DNA of 64,000 nt from Blastococcus sp. TBT05-19 (GTDB lineage: Bacteria; Actinomycetota; Actinomycetes; Mycobacteriales; Geodermatophilaceae): NCBI RefSeq assembly GCF_003319095.1, contig NZ_QOHI01000005.1:62001-126000 (forward strand), read 5' to 3'. The notes beneath the pieces are model-generated. The model was not told where the DNA came from and did not search any database. It saw only the letters and a program-made list of their open reading frames with translations. Position 1 is the first letter of the stretch, and the number at the start of each line of letters is the position of its first letter. This document shows, one piece after another, positions 16,652 through 24,320 of this stretch. The translations under genes were made by a program, and so were the position numbers.

Positions 16652-18306
16652 GACCGCGCCCGTGCGAGTCGTCCGCCGACGCGGCGCAGCGACCTGCCCG
16701 CTGCGGCCCGGGCGCGGGGGAGGAGGCCGCGGTCGGCGAGCAGCACGCGGGCCGCCGACCGCCCGGAGTTGCCCGACACGCCGCCGCCGGGGTGCGTGGA
16801 GGCGCCGGCCAGGTACAGGCCGGGCAGGCCGGGCACCTTGTATCCGGAGAGCCCCGGCACCGGCCGGAGGGCGAACATGCTGGACAGCCCCATCTCCACG
16901 TGCATCACGTTGCCGCGGGGCAGTGACAGCTCCCGCTCCAGCGCCAGCGGCGTCTGCACGTAGGTCTCCTGCACCGAGGCGGCGAAGCCGGGCGCGTAGC
17001 GGTCCACCGCGTCGATCAGCCGGCGGGCCTCGACGTCGGCGATCGCGTCCCAGTCGCCACCGCCGGCCAGCGCGTACGGGTACCACTGCCCCCAGATGGT
17101 GACCACGTGCCGTCCGGGCGGGGCCAGGGTGTCGTCGCTCGCGGAGAACGACATCGCCAGCGGCACCGGCTCGCGGGGCACCCGGCCGGCGCCCCAGTCG
17201 CCGTGCGCGGCGGCCAGCTGCCCGCGGTCGGTGCACAGCAGCTGGAGCCCGTGCAGCGCCAGGTCCGGATCGACGCCGGGGTAGGCGGGGAGGGCGTCGG
17301 TGAGGACCCGCACGACCAGGCCGAAGCCGTTGCCGAACGGCGGTGCGGCCTCGGCGAGCACCGGCGGGGCGTCGTCCCCGGCCAGCCGCCGGGTGACGTC
17401 GATGGAGCAGGCGGCGACGACGGCGTCGGCGCGCACGGTGCGGCCGGACCGGGTGCGGACACCGGTCACCCGGCCGTCCTCCACCAGCAGCCGCTCGGCG
17501 CCGTCGCCCAGGACGACCCGACCGCCGTCGGACTCCAGCCGCCTGCGCAGGGCGCGGGTCAGGCCGCCGGAGCCGCCGACCGGGTGACCGGGCGGGACGT
17601 CGTGCAGCAGCGCGACCCAGCCGACCATCGCCGCGGTGCCGGGCTCCGACATCGGCGGCCCGGACTGGGCGCCGAACCAGGCCAGCGCCGCCTTGAGCCG
17701 CTCGCTGGTGAACCACTTGTCCAGCAGTGCGTCGCCCGAGCCCAGGAAGTCGGCGGCCAGCTCGCCGCCGGAGGTGCGCGGGCGGCCCTCGGCGGGCGCG
17801 CCGAGCGGCCAGAAGGACCCGATCAGACCGCGGGCGTTCGGAGCCCGGCCGAAGGAGGCGACGACGGCGCGGCTGCGCGGCCCCCACACCTCGACGAAGC
17901 GCCGGTAGGCGGCGGCGTCGTCCGGACCGCACGCGGCCTCGATGGAGGCGCAGGTGGCGTCCAGGTCGACGGAGAAGACCAGCGGCCGGCCCTCGGGCCC
18001 GGCGTCGTCCGGGTCCGGTGCCGGGGCGAAGCCCCAGGGGTCGCAGTCGATGTATCGCAGCCCGGAGGCGGCCAGGTCGAGCTCCTCGACGATGCCGCTG
18101 TGCCGGACGATCACGTGCGCGCTGGAGCCGCGGTCGACCTGGACGCCGGGCCAGCGCTCGACGGTCGAGACGGCGCCGCCCAGGACGTCGTCGGACTCGA
18201 CGACCTCCACGGTGAGGCCTTCGCGCGCCAGGTAGCAGGCGGCCACCATCCCGTTGTGGCCGGAGCCGATCACGACGACGTCGGCGGAGTTCTGCGCGGT
18301 GGTCAC
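16648..18306 (-). CDS. CrtO-like carotenoid oxidoreductase (phytoene desaturase superfamily)
   Basis: 552 residues, FAD-dependent. The N-terminus DVVVIGSGHNGMVAACYLAR (about 10-29) with VVESDDVLGGAVST is the form seen in CrtO-type beta-carotene ketolases and related carotenoid dehydrogenases rather than in CrtI. The C-terminus has GLYLAGASTHPGGGVSGNSG, the flavin-binding end motif. Likely reaction: 4-ketolation of a cyclic end or 3',4'-desaturation of an acyclic end; sequence does not decide. GTG 18306 overlaps the GNAT gene stop. It is distinct from the CrtI at 7049-8533, so the genome has at least two desaturase-family enzymes for carotenoids. Confidence 0.82.
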   Translation of the reverse strand: MTTAQNSADVVVIGSGHNGMVAACYLAREGLTVEVVESDDVLGGAVSTVERWPGVQVDRGSSAHVIVRHSGIVEELDLAASGLRYIDCDPWGFAPAPDPDDAGPEGRPLVFSVDLDATCASIEAACGPDDAAAYRRFVEVWGPRSRAVVASFGRAPNARGLIGSFWPLGAPAEGRPRTSGGELAADFLGSGDALLDKWFTSERLKAALAWFGAQSGPPMSEPGTAAMVGWVALLHDVPPGHPVGGSGGLTRALRRRLESDGGRVVLGDGAERLLVEDGRVTGVRTRSGRTVRADAVVAACSIDVTRRLAGDDAPPVLAEAAPPFGNGFGLVVRVLTDALPAYPGVDPDLALHGLQLLCTDRGQLAAAHGDWGAGRVPREPVPLAMSFSASDDTLAPPGRHVVTIWGQWYPYALAGGGDWDAIADVEARRLIDAVDRYAPGFAASVQETYVQTPLALERELSLPRGNVMHVEMGLSSMFALRPVPGLSGYKVPGLPGLYLAGASTHPGGGVSGNSGRSAARVLLADRGLLPRARAAAGRSLRRVGGRLARARS

Positions 18307-18893
18307 GCCTGGGGGTTCGCTGCCGACGACGCCCGCGGATGCAGCGGCAGCCTGGTGCCGAGGATGGCGAAGGGGCGGCTGTCGCCGGGGAAGTGGTAGT
18401 TCCGGGCCAGGTCGACGAAGCCGTCGGCCTGGTACAGCCGGAAGGCCTTCGTGTCGGCGTCGGGCGTGGACAGCAGGGCGACCGGGTGCGGCACGTCGAC
18501 GAGCGCGTGCAGCAGGCGGCGGCCGAGCCCCTGGCTCTGGGAGCCCGGGTCGACGTGCAGCTCGCACACCTCGAAGGCGCCCGGCAGCCACTTCTTCGCC
18601 GTGCGGCGGTCGAGCGCGGCGCGCACCTGGTCGTGCCACCACTGCCCGGGCGCGATCAGGTAGCCGTAGCCGAACCCGACGAGGCGCTCGCCCTCGGGGG
18701 TCTGTGCGAAGGCACCCACGGCGCGGAAGCCGGGGCGCTCGGTGTGCTGGATCGCGTAGCCGTAGCGGCCGGCGACGACGCCGGGGTCGTAGCCCATCGC
18801 GGCCCCGTAGATGGCCAGCACCGCGTGCATGTTCTCCCGCATCCACGGCGGGGGGAGCTCGACGATGCGGGTGTCCGGGCGGGTGCCGGTCAC
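18303..18893 (-). CDS. GNAT family N-acetyltransferase
   Basis: 196 residues from GTG 18893. The C-terminal half has the acyl-CoA binding pattern CELHVDPGSQSQGLGRRLLHAL (QSQGLG as the Q/RxxGxG/A loop), then VALLSTPDADTKAFRLYQADGFVD typical of GNAT strand-helix motifs A and B. The acceptor is unknown. It overlaps the ybaK stop and the CrtO-like start by 4 bp each. Its place in a pigment operon does not by itself show a role in carotenoids. Confidence 0.85.
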   Translation of the reverse strand: MTGTRPDTRIVELPPPWMRENMHAVLAIYGAAMGYDPGVVAGRYGYAIQHTERPGFRAVGAFAQTPEGERLVGFGYGYLIAPGQWWHDQVRAALDRRTAKKWLPGAFEVCELHVDPGSQSQGLGRRLLHALVDVPHPVALLSTPDADTKAFRLYQADGFVDLARNYHFPGDSRPFAILGTRLPLHPRASSAANPQA

Positions 18894-19384
18894 GGGGCCA
18901 CCACCTCGGCGCCGACCTCGACGGGGGTACCGGCGGTGAGGCGCAGCAGCTCGTCGTAGGTGGTGGGGAAGACGGCCGCGGGGTGACCGGCGGCGGCCCA
19001 CACCCGGTCGTGGCGGGCGAGCTCGACGTCGACCAGGGTGCCCAGCGGGTCGGGGTGCCCCAGCGGGGCGACGCCGCCGACGGGCTGGCCCGTGTGCCGG
19101 CGGACCTCCTCGGCCGGCGCGGGGGTCAGCGAGCGGACGCCGAGCAGGGTGGCGACCCGGTCGACGTCGACCCGGTGGGCGCCGCTGGTGAGGATCAGGA
19201 CGGGCGCGTCGTCGGCGAGGAACACCAGGCTGTTGACGATCGCGCCGACGGGCACGTCCAGCTCAGCGGCGGCGGCCGCGGCGGTGCGCACCTCGGCCGG
19301 GAGGACGCGCACCTCACCCCCGGCGCCGGCCTCGGCGAGGGCACGGGCGACGGCGGCCACCCGGGGGTGCGGTGGTCGGCTCAT
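18890..19384 (-). CDS. YbaK/EbsC-type aminoacyl-tRNA deacylase family protein
   Basis: 164 residues. YbaK/ProXp fold: VRVLPAEVRTAAAAAAELDVPVGAIVNSLVF, LILTSGAHRVDVDRVA, and a GQPVGGVAPLGHPDPL loop typical of trans-editing deacylases that hydrolyse mischarged tRNA. The residue where E. coli YbaK has its key Lys appears as Asn (IVNSLVF), which I believe is frequent in actinobacterial members. First gene of the six-gene coupled operon running down to 14071, so transcription of the pigment genes probably starts before 19384, next to the divergent SOS operon. Confidence 0.83.
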   Translation of the reverse strand: MSRPPHPRVAAVARALAEAGAGGEVRVLPAEVRTAAAAAAELDVPVGAIVNSLVFLADDAPVLILTSGAHRVDVDRVATLLGVRSLTPAPAEEVRRHTGQPVGGVAPLGHPDPLGTLVDVELARHDRVWAAAGHPAAVFPTTYDELLRLTAGTPVEVGAEVVAP

Positions 19385-19435
19385 GCGGTGATCCTGCCAC
19401 CGCCCCGACGGCGGCGCGCCGGGCCGTGCCGCGGC

Positions 19436-19464
19436 TTGACGACGCCGGGGCGCTCCGGTCTACT
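19436..19464 (+). promoter_or_regulatory. Promoter of the SOS polymerase operon
   Basis: TTGACG at 19436-19441 and TCTACT at 19459-19464 are separated by exactly 17 bp, a good SigA-type -35/-10 pair. Transcription would begin near 19471, right at the upstream edge of the LexA box, so bound LexA would block initiation. Confidence 0.7.
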
Positions 19465-19473
19465 TGACCTCGT

Positions 19474-19489
19474 TCGAACACGCGTTCGA
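19474..19489. promoter_or_regulatory. LexA (SOS) box
   Basis: TCGAAC-ACGC-GTTCGA, a perfect palindromic match to the actinobacterial and Gram-positive LexA consensus TCGAAC-N4-GTTCGA. It sits a few bases after the predicted start of transcription of the DUF6504-HEPN-DnaE2 operon. The flanking bases extend the symmetry (GTTCGAAC on both sides). Confidence 0.93.
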
Positions 19490-19577
19490 ACGAGGCGCGG
19501 CCCGTTCCACCCGGCTCTTCCCCGCCGGTGGGCGCCGGGTCGGGCGTGGGCGCGGGGCGAGGTGTGGGGAGGCTGTC

Positions 19578-19904
19578 ATGAGCCGGGTGCTCGGTGAGGT
19601 CGTCGGTCGGACCGGCGAAGAGGTGCAGGTCGAGCGCGGGCCGCTCGGGCCGGTGCAGTTCTGGCGCGGGCAGTCGCGCTACGTCGTGGGCGAGATGCTC
19701 GACTCCTGGGTCGAGACGGCGCCGTGGTGGCTGCGCGGGAACGACGCCGTCGGCGGGGCCTCGGCCGAGCTGGTGGCCCCTCGCGAGGTGTGGCGGGTCG
19801 AGGCGGTCCGGGCCGGGCGGTCGCGGATGAGCTTCGCCGGGGTCTACGACCTGACCTGGGACGCCGCGGGCAACCGCTGGTGGCTCGTCCGGGTGCACGA
19901 CTGA
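19578..19904 (+). CDS. DUF6504 family protein, first gene of the SOS polymerase operon
   Basis: 108 residues. It matches a small actinobacterial family (DUF6504) found beside dnaE2/dinB-type polymerase genes: short beta-rich protein with GPLGPVQFWRGQSRYVVGEMLDSW, ASAELVAPREVWRVEA and FAGVYDLTWDAAGNRWWLVRVHD. No enzyme motif is seen. Start ATG 19578 has GGGAGG 5 nt upstream; an open frame that begins earlier at 19464 would run through the LexA box and is rejected. Stop overlaps the HEPN start by one base. A role in mutagenic repair is inferred from position. Confidence 0.78.
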   Translation: MSRVLGEVVGRTGEEVQVERGPLGPVQFWRGQSRYVVGEMLDSWVETAPWWLRGNDAVGGASAELVAPREVWRVEAVRAGRSRMSFAGVYDLTWDAAGNRWWLVRVHD

Positions 19905-20371
19905 TGGGCGCCGCACGAGCCGTGCCGGCCGGCCAGCTGCCGCTGCCCCCCGTCCTGCCCGCCGCGGCCGCGGCGCTGCTGGACCAGGCGCACCGCGGCC
20001 TGGCCGAGGCCGCCGCGGCTCCCGATCCGCGGGACCGCTACGCCACCGCGCACCTGTCGGCGCTCCGGGCCGCCGCGGGGGTGCTGGCCGCCCGCACCCG
20101 TCCTGAGGGCGGCCGTCGCCGGCCGCGCAGCGCCTGGGTCCTGCTCGGTCAGGTCGCCCCGGAGCTGGGGGAGTGGGCCACCTTCTTCGCCGCCGGGGCC
20201 GCCAAGCGGGCCGCCGCCGAGGCCGGGCTGTCCCACGCGGTCACCGAGCGGGAGGCCGACGACCTGGTCCGCGACGCCCGGGGCTTCCTCGCGGTGGTGG
20301 AGTCCATGTTCGGGTCCCTGTCCGAGCCACCCCGCTACCCGCGGCCCTACGTCGTCCCTCCCCGGCGGTGA
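19904..20371 (+). CDS. SAV_6107-type HEPN domain protein
   Basis: 155 residues, all-helical. The helix-rich core has RDRYATAHLSALRAAAGVLA with R-x4-H (Arg-Tyr-Ala-Thr-Ala-His), the metal-free RNase-type motif of active HEPN domains. The family is known as a partner of actinobacterial DnaE2-type polymerase genes. TGATG junction before it and GTGA junction after it, so it is translated together with both neighbours. Whether it cuts RNA, binds nucleotides or only scaffolds the polymerase is not known. Confidence 0.8.
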   Translation: MGAARAVPAGQLPLPPVLPAAAAALLDQAHRGLAEAAAAPDPRDRYATAHLSALRAAAGVLAARTRPEGGRRRPRSAWVLLGQVAPELGEWATFFAAGAAKRAAAEAGLSHAVTEREADDLVRDARGFLAVVESMFGSLSEPPRYPRPYVVPPRR

Positions 20372-23300
20372 GCGACCCCTTCGTCCACCTGCACGTCGCC
20401 TCCGGCTACTCCATGCGGTACGGGGCCAACCACCCCGCCGACCTCGTGGCCCGCGCTGCCGAGCACGGCATGCCGGCCCTGGCCCTCACCGACCGGGACG
20501 GGCTCTACGGCTCGGTGAAGTTCGCGCTGGCGTGCCGGTCGGCCGGGATCCGGCCGATCTTCGGGGTCGACCTCGCGGTGGCGCCCATGCTCGACACCAC
20601 CCTCCCGCCGTCGTTGGCCCGTGTCCTGGACGGGTCGGCCGACGGCGCGCGGTCGCCGCGCTCGCGGGCCGCCGGGTCGCGATCCGGTGCGCCGGGAGCC
20701 CGCCGGTCTCCCGCGCGGGGCGGGGCGAGCGTCGACCCGCGGCTGCCCCGGGTGACCTTCCTGGCCCGGAACGGCGCCGGCTGGCGGTCGCTGTGCCGGC
20801 TCACCAGCGCCACCCACCTGCGCGGCACCCGCGGCGAGCCGGTGAGCTCGCTGGCCATCGCCGCCGAGCACGCCGAGGGCCTGACCCCGCTGCTGGGGCC
20901 GGGGTCGCCGGTGGGCCGGGCACTGCTGGCCGGCCGGGCCGACGAGGCCCTCGCCGTGCTCGACGCGTGGCGGGCGGTCTTCGGCCCGGGGCTGGCCCTG
21001 GAGGTGGTGCACCACCGCGGCCGGGGCGACCGGCAGCGCGCGCAGGCGGTGCTCCGGTTCGCCGCCGAGCACCAGGTGCCCGTCGTCCTCAGCAACGCCG
21101 TCCGGTACGTCGACGCCCTGGACGCGCCGACCGCCGACGTCCTGGACGCGGCCCGCCGGTTGGTCCCGCTCGGGCAGCGGAACGTCGACCGCACGACGGC
21201 CGAGGGGTACCTGAAGTCGGGCAAGGAGATGGCCGAGGTCGCCGAGGACCTGATGGGTCCCGACCGGGACGCAGCACTCCGGCTGCTCGAGCGCACCGCG
21301 CGGCTGGCCGAGCAGTGCGCCGTCGACGTCGTCGCCGACCTGGGGGTGGGCAGCGTCCGCTATCCCGAGCTCGACGTCGTCACCACGCCGTCCGAGCGGG
21401 GGATGACCTCCGCGCAGGTGCTGCGGGGGCGGTGCGAGGCGGGGATGGGCCGGCGCGGCCTGGCGCCCACGGTGCGGGTGCGGCAGCGGCTGGACGACGA
21501 GCTCGCCGTCATCGAGCAGCTCGGCTACCCGTCCTACTTCCTCACCGTGGCCGACGTCGTCGACCTCATCAAGAGCTTGAGGGTCCGGGCCGCGGCGCGG
21601 GGCTCCGGCGCCGGCAGCCTGGTCACCTACCTGCTCGGCATCTCCGACGTCGACCCGCTGCGGTACGGGCTGCTGATGGAGCGGTTCCTCTCGCCGCTGC
21701 GCCACCAGCTCCCCGACATCGACATCGACGTGGAATCCGCGCGCCGGATGGAGGTCTACGACGCGGTCATCGACCGGTTCGGCGCCGACCGGGTCAGCTG
21801 CATCTCGATGATGGACACCTACCGGGTGCGGCACGCGATCCGCGACGTCGGCGCGGCGATGGGGCTGCCCCCGGCGGAGGTCGACGCCGTCGCCAAGGCG
21901 TTCCCGCACATCCGGGCCAACCAGGTGCACGCCGCGCTGCGGGACCTCCCGGAGCTGCGGGCCAGCCGCTACGGGTCCAAGCGCGCCGGCGGTACCGGCG
22001 ACCTGGACCTGCTGTTCGACCTGGTGTCCCGGCTCGACGGGCTGCCCCGGCACATCGCGCTGCACCCGTGCGGCGTGCTGCTGTCCGATGCCACGCTGCT
22101 GGACCGCACACCGGTGGAGAGCAGCTACCTCGGCTACCCGATGAGCCAGTTCGACAAGGACGACGTCGAGGAGCTCGGGCTGCTCAAGCTCGACCTGCTG
22201 GGCATCCGGATGCAGTCGGCGATCGCGCACGCGCTCGACGAGGTGGCCCGGGTCGACGGCGAGACGGTGGACATCGACGCGGTCCCGCGCGACGACCCGA
22301 CGACGTTCGAGCTGATCCGCTCGACCCGCACGCTCGGGATGTTCCAGATCGAGTCGCCGGGGCAGCGCGAGCTGGTCGGCAAGTTCGGCCCGCGATCGTT
22401 CGAGGACATCATCATCGACATCTCGCTGTTCCGGCCCGGGCCGGTGAAGAGCGACATGGTGACCCCGTTCCTCATGGCCCGGAACGGCTGGCGGGACGCC
22501 GAGTACCCGCACCCCGATCTCGAGTTCGCGCTCGCCGAGACCGCCGGTGTGGTGGTCTTCCACGAGCAGGTGCTCCAGGTGGTGTCGCGGATGACCGGCT
22601 GCACGCTGGCCGAGGCCGACGAGGTGCGCCGGGCGCTGGGGGAGAAGGACGCCCACCCCGAGGTGCGGACCTGGTTCCTGCCCCGTGCCCTGGACGCCGG
22701 GTACCCGGTGGAGGTCGCCGAGCAGGTCTGGCAGGTGCTGGTGGCCTTCGGGTCGTTCGGCTTCTGCAAGGCGCACGCGGCGGCGTTCGCGCTGCCCACC
22801 TACCAGTCGGCGTGGCTGAAGACCCACCACCCGGCGGCGTTCCTGGCCGGGGTGCTCACCCACGACCCGGGCATGTACCCGAAGCGGCTGATCCTCGACG
22901 ACGCCCGCAACTTCGGCATCCGGGTGCTCGGGCTGGACGTGAACGCCTCCGGTGCCACCTACCGCGTCGAACGGCTCGACCCGGACCCTGAGGGGGAGGG
23001 TGAGGGTTGGCGTCGTCCGGAGTGGATGCCGGCGACGATGCGCGAGCCCTCGGGGTACGGGATCCGGCTGTCGCTGGCCGACGTGAAGGGCATCTCCGAC
23101 GACGAGGTGGCCAGGGTCGTCAACGGGCAGCCGTACCGGTCGCTGACCGACTTCTGGTCGCGGGCGTCGGTGTCCCGGCCGGTGGTGGAGCGGCTGGTGC
23201 TGGCCGGCGGGTTCGACTCGCTCTACGGCTTCGGGATGCGCGACCGCGAGGCCGGCCGGCCGACGCGGCGGCGCCGTCAGGTGACCCGCCGCGACCTGCT

Positions 23301-24183
23301 GCTGCAGATCAGCGAGCTGGACCGGTGGAGCCGCAGCGGGGCACGGGCCACCTCCGACGGGCAGCTGAGCCTGGACCTCATGGGGATGGAGGACGCCGCT
23401 CCGGAGATCCCCGGCCTGGAGCTCCCCGGCCTGGAACTCCCCGCCGCGGCGAGCGCCGCCGTCGGGCCGAGCTGGGCGGAGGGCAGCGGGCTGCCCGAGT
23501 TCACCGACGCCGAGCTGGTGCGCGCCGAGCTGGAGGTGCTCGGCCTGGACGCCAGCCGGCACGTCATCGATTTCTACAAGCCGTTCCTCGCCGCGCTGGG
23601 CGCGGTGCCGGCCGGTGAGCTGCTCGGGTGCCGCAGCGGCTCGGAGGTGCTGGTGGCCGGGGTCAAGGTCGCCACCCAGACACCGCCGATCCGCTCCGGG
23701 CGCCGGGTGGTGTTCGTGACCCTGGACGACAGCAGCGGCTGCACCGACTCGACGTTCTTCGAGGACGCGCAGGGCCCCTACGCGGCGACGGTCTTCCACT
23801 CGTGGCTGCTCGTCATCCGCGGGGTGCTGCGGCGCACGGGCCCGCGCGGGATGTCGCTGCGGGCGACGGGGGCGTGGGAGCTGCCGGCGCTGCACGAGGC
23901 GTGGGAGACCGGTGGGCTGGAGCAGGTGGCCGATCAGATGGCGGCTGGGCGGGTGGGGGACGGCGGAGCGATCACCGAGGAGTCGATCGCCGGGGCGGCC
24001 GCGTCGCGGGGTCCCCGGCCGGTGGTGGTGCGCCCGGTGCTGGTGCACCCGACCGGCTTCCGGATGTCGCCGTACGCCGACATCAAACCGGCCGGCGACG
24101 ACGCGGCGACCGCCGCCCGCCGGGCGGCCGCCGGTCCGCCCCGGAAGCTGTGGCACTCCAGCCCGGGCAGCTCCGGCCACTGA
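20368..24183 (+). CDS. dnaE2: DnaE2-type error-prone DNA polymerase III alpha subunit
   Basis: 1271 residues from GTG 20368. N-terminal PHP domain (HLHVASGYSMRYGANHPADL) in which the usual Asp-Gly after the Ser-Tyr-Ser motif is Tyr-Gly, as in the Streptomyces DnaE paralogue type. The palm has catalytic acids in LPDIDIDVES at about 449-458 and the later FRPGPVKSDMV. The helix-hairpin-helix follows, then an OB-fold near the C-terminus (SEVLVAGVKVATQTP, FVTLDDSSGCTDSTFFE, about 1090-1135). Replicative DnaE is expected elsewhere; this copy is under a LexA box and grouped with HEPN and DUF6504 genes, so it likely does damage-induced translesion synthesis. A duplicated IPGLELPGLELP stretch lies near residue 1014. 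Confidence 0.93.
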   Translation: MSDPFVHLHVASGYSMRYGANHPADLVARAAEHGMPALALTDRDGLYGSVKFALACRSAGIRPIFGVDLAVAPMLDTTLPPSLARVLDGSADGARSPRSRAAGSRSGAPGARRSPARGGASVDPRLPRVTFLARNGAGWRSLCRLTSATHLRGTRGEPVSSLAIAAEHAEGLTPLLGPGSPVGRALLAGRADEALAVLDAWRAVFGPGLALEVVHHRGRGDRQRAQAVLRFAAEHQVPVVLSNAVRYVDALDAPTADVLDAARRLVPLGQRNVDRTTAEGYLKSGKEMAEVAEDLMGPDRDAALRLLERTARLAEQCAVDVVADLGVGSVRYPELDVVTTPSERGMTSAQVLRGRCEAGMGRRGLAPTVRVRQRLDDELAVIEQLGYPSYFLTVADVVDLIKSLRVRAAARGSGAGSLVTYLLGISDVDPLRYGLLMERFLSPLRHQLPDIDIDVESARRMEVYDAVIDRFGADRVSCISMMDTYRVRHAIRDVGAAMGLPPAEVDAVAKAFPHIRANQVHAALRDLPELRASRYGSKRAGGTGDLDLLFDLVSRLDGLPRHIALHPCGVLLSDATLLDRTPVESSYLGYPMSQFDKDDVEELGLLKLDLLGIRMQSAIAHALDEVARVDGETVDIDAVPRDDPTTFELIRSTRTLGMFQIESPGQRELVGKFGPRSFEDIIIDISLFRPGPVKSDMVTPFLMARNGWRDAEYPHPDLEFALAETAGVVVFHEQVLQVVSRMTGCTLAEADEVRRALGEKDAHPEVRTWFLPRALDAGYPVEVAEQVWQVLVAFGSFGFCKAHAAAFALPTYQSAWLKTHHPAAFLAGVLTHDPGMYPKRLILDDARNFGIRVLGLDVNASGATYRVERLDPDPEGEGEGWRRPEWMPATMREPSGYGIRLSLADVKGISDDEVARVVNGQPYRSLTDFWSRASVSRPVVERLVLAGGFDSLYGFGMRDREAGRPTRRRRQVTRRDLLLQISELDRWSRSGARATSDGQLSLDLMGMEDAAPEIPGLELPGLELPAAASAAVGPSWAEGSGLPEFTDAELVRAELEVLGLDASRHVIDFYKPFLAALGAVPAGELLGCRSGSEVLVAGVKVATQTPPIRSGRRVVFVTLDDSSGCTDSTFFEDAQGPYAATVFHSWLLVIRGVLRRTGPRGMSLRATGAWELPALHEAWETGGLEQVADQMAAGRVGDGGAITEESIAGAAASRGPRPVVVRPVLVHPTGFRMSPYADIKPAGDDAATAARRAAAGPPRKLWHSSPGSSGH

Positions 24184-24190
24184 AGAAGGA

Positions 24191-24239
24191 CCCCGTCCTC
24201 CTCATCCCTCGCAGGCTCCGGACGAGCCTCTGGACGGGG
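24191..24239 (+). terminator. Candidate terminator after dnaE2
   Basis: CCCCGTCC (24191-24198) pairs perfectly with GGACGGGG (24232-24239). Inside the loop a second helix GGCTC/GAGCC (24214-24218 with 24224-24228) can form. It begins 7 bp after the dnaE2 stop. There is no U-tract, as is usual in very GC-rich actinobacteria. Confidence 0.55.
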
Positions 24240-24320
24240 CCGGCGGTGCGGCCAGATCTCTTTCGGAAAAGCCCAGCTGGGAGGCCTGAAAGTGTCGTAC
24301 CCCGTCCGTAGGTTCGGGTC

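Noticed and set aside
19464-19577. N-terminal extension of the DUF6504 protein from an upstream TTG
   Set aside because: It would translate through the LexA box and promoter start region; the ATG at 19578 has a good ribosome site.
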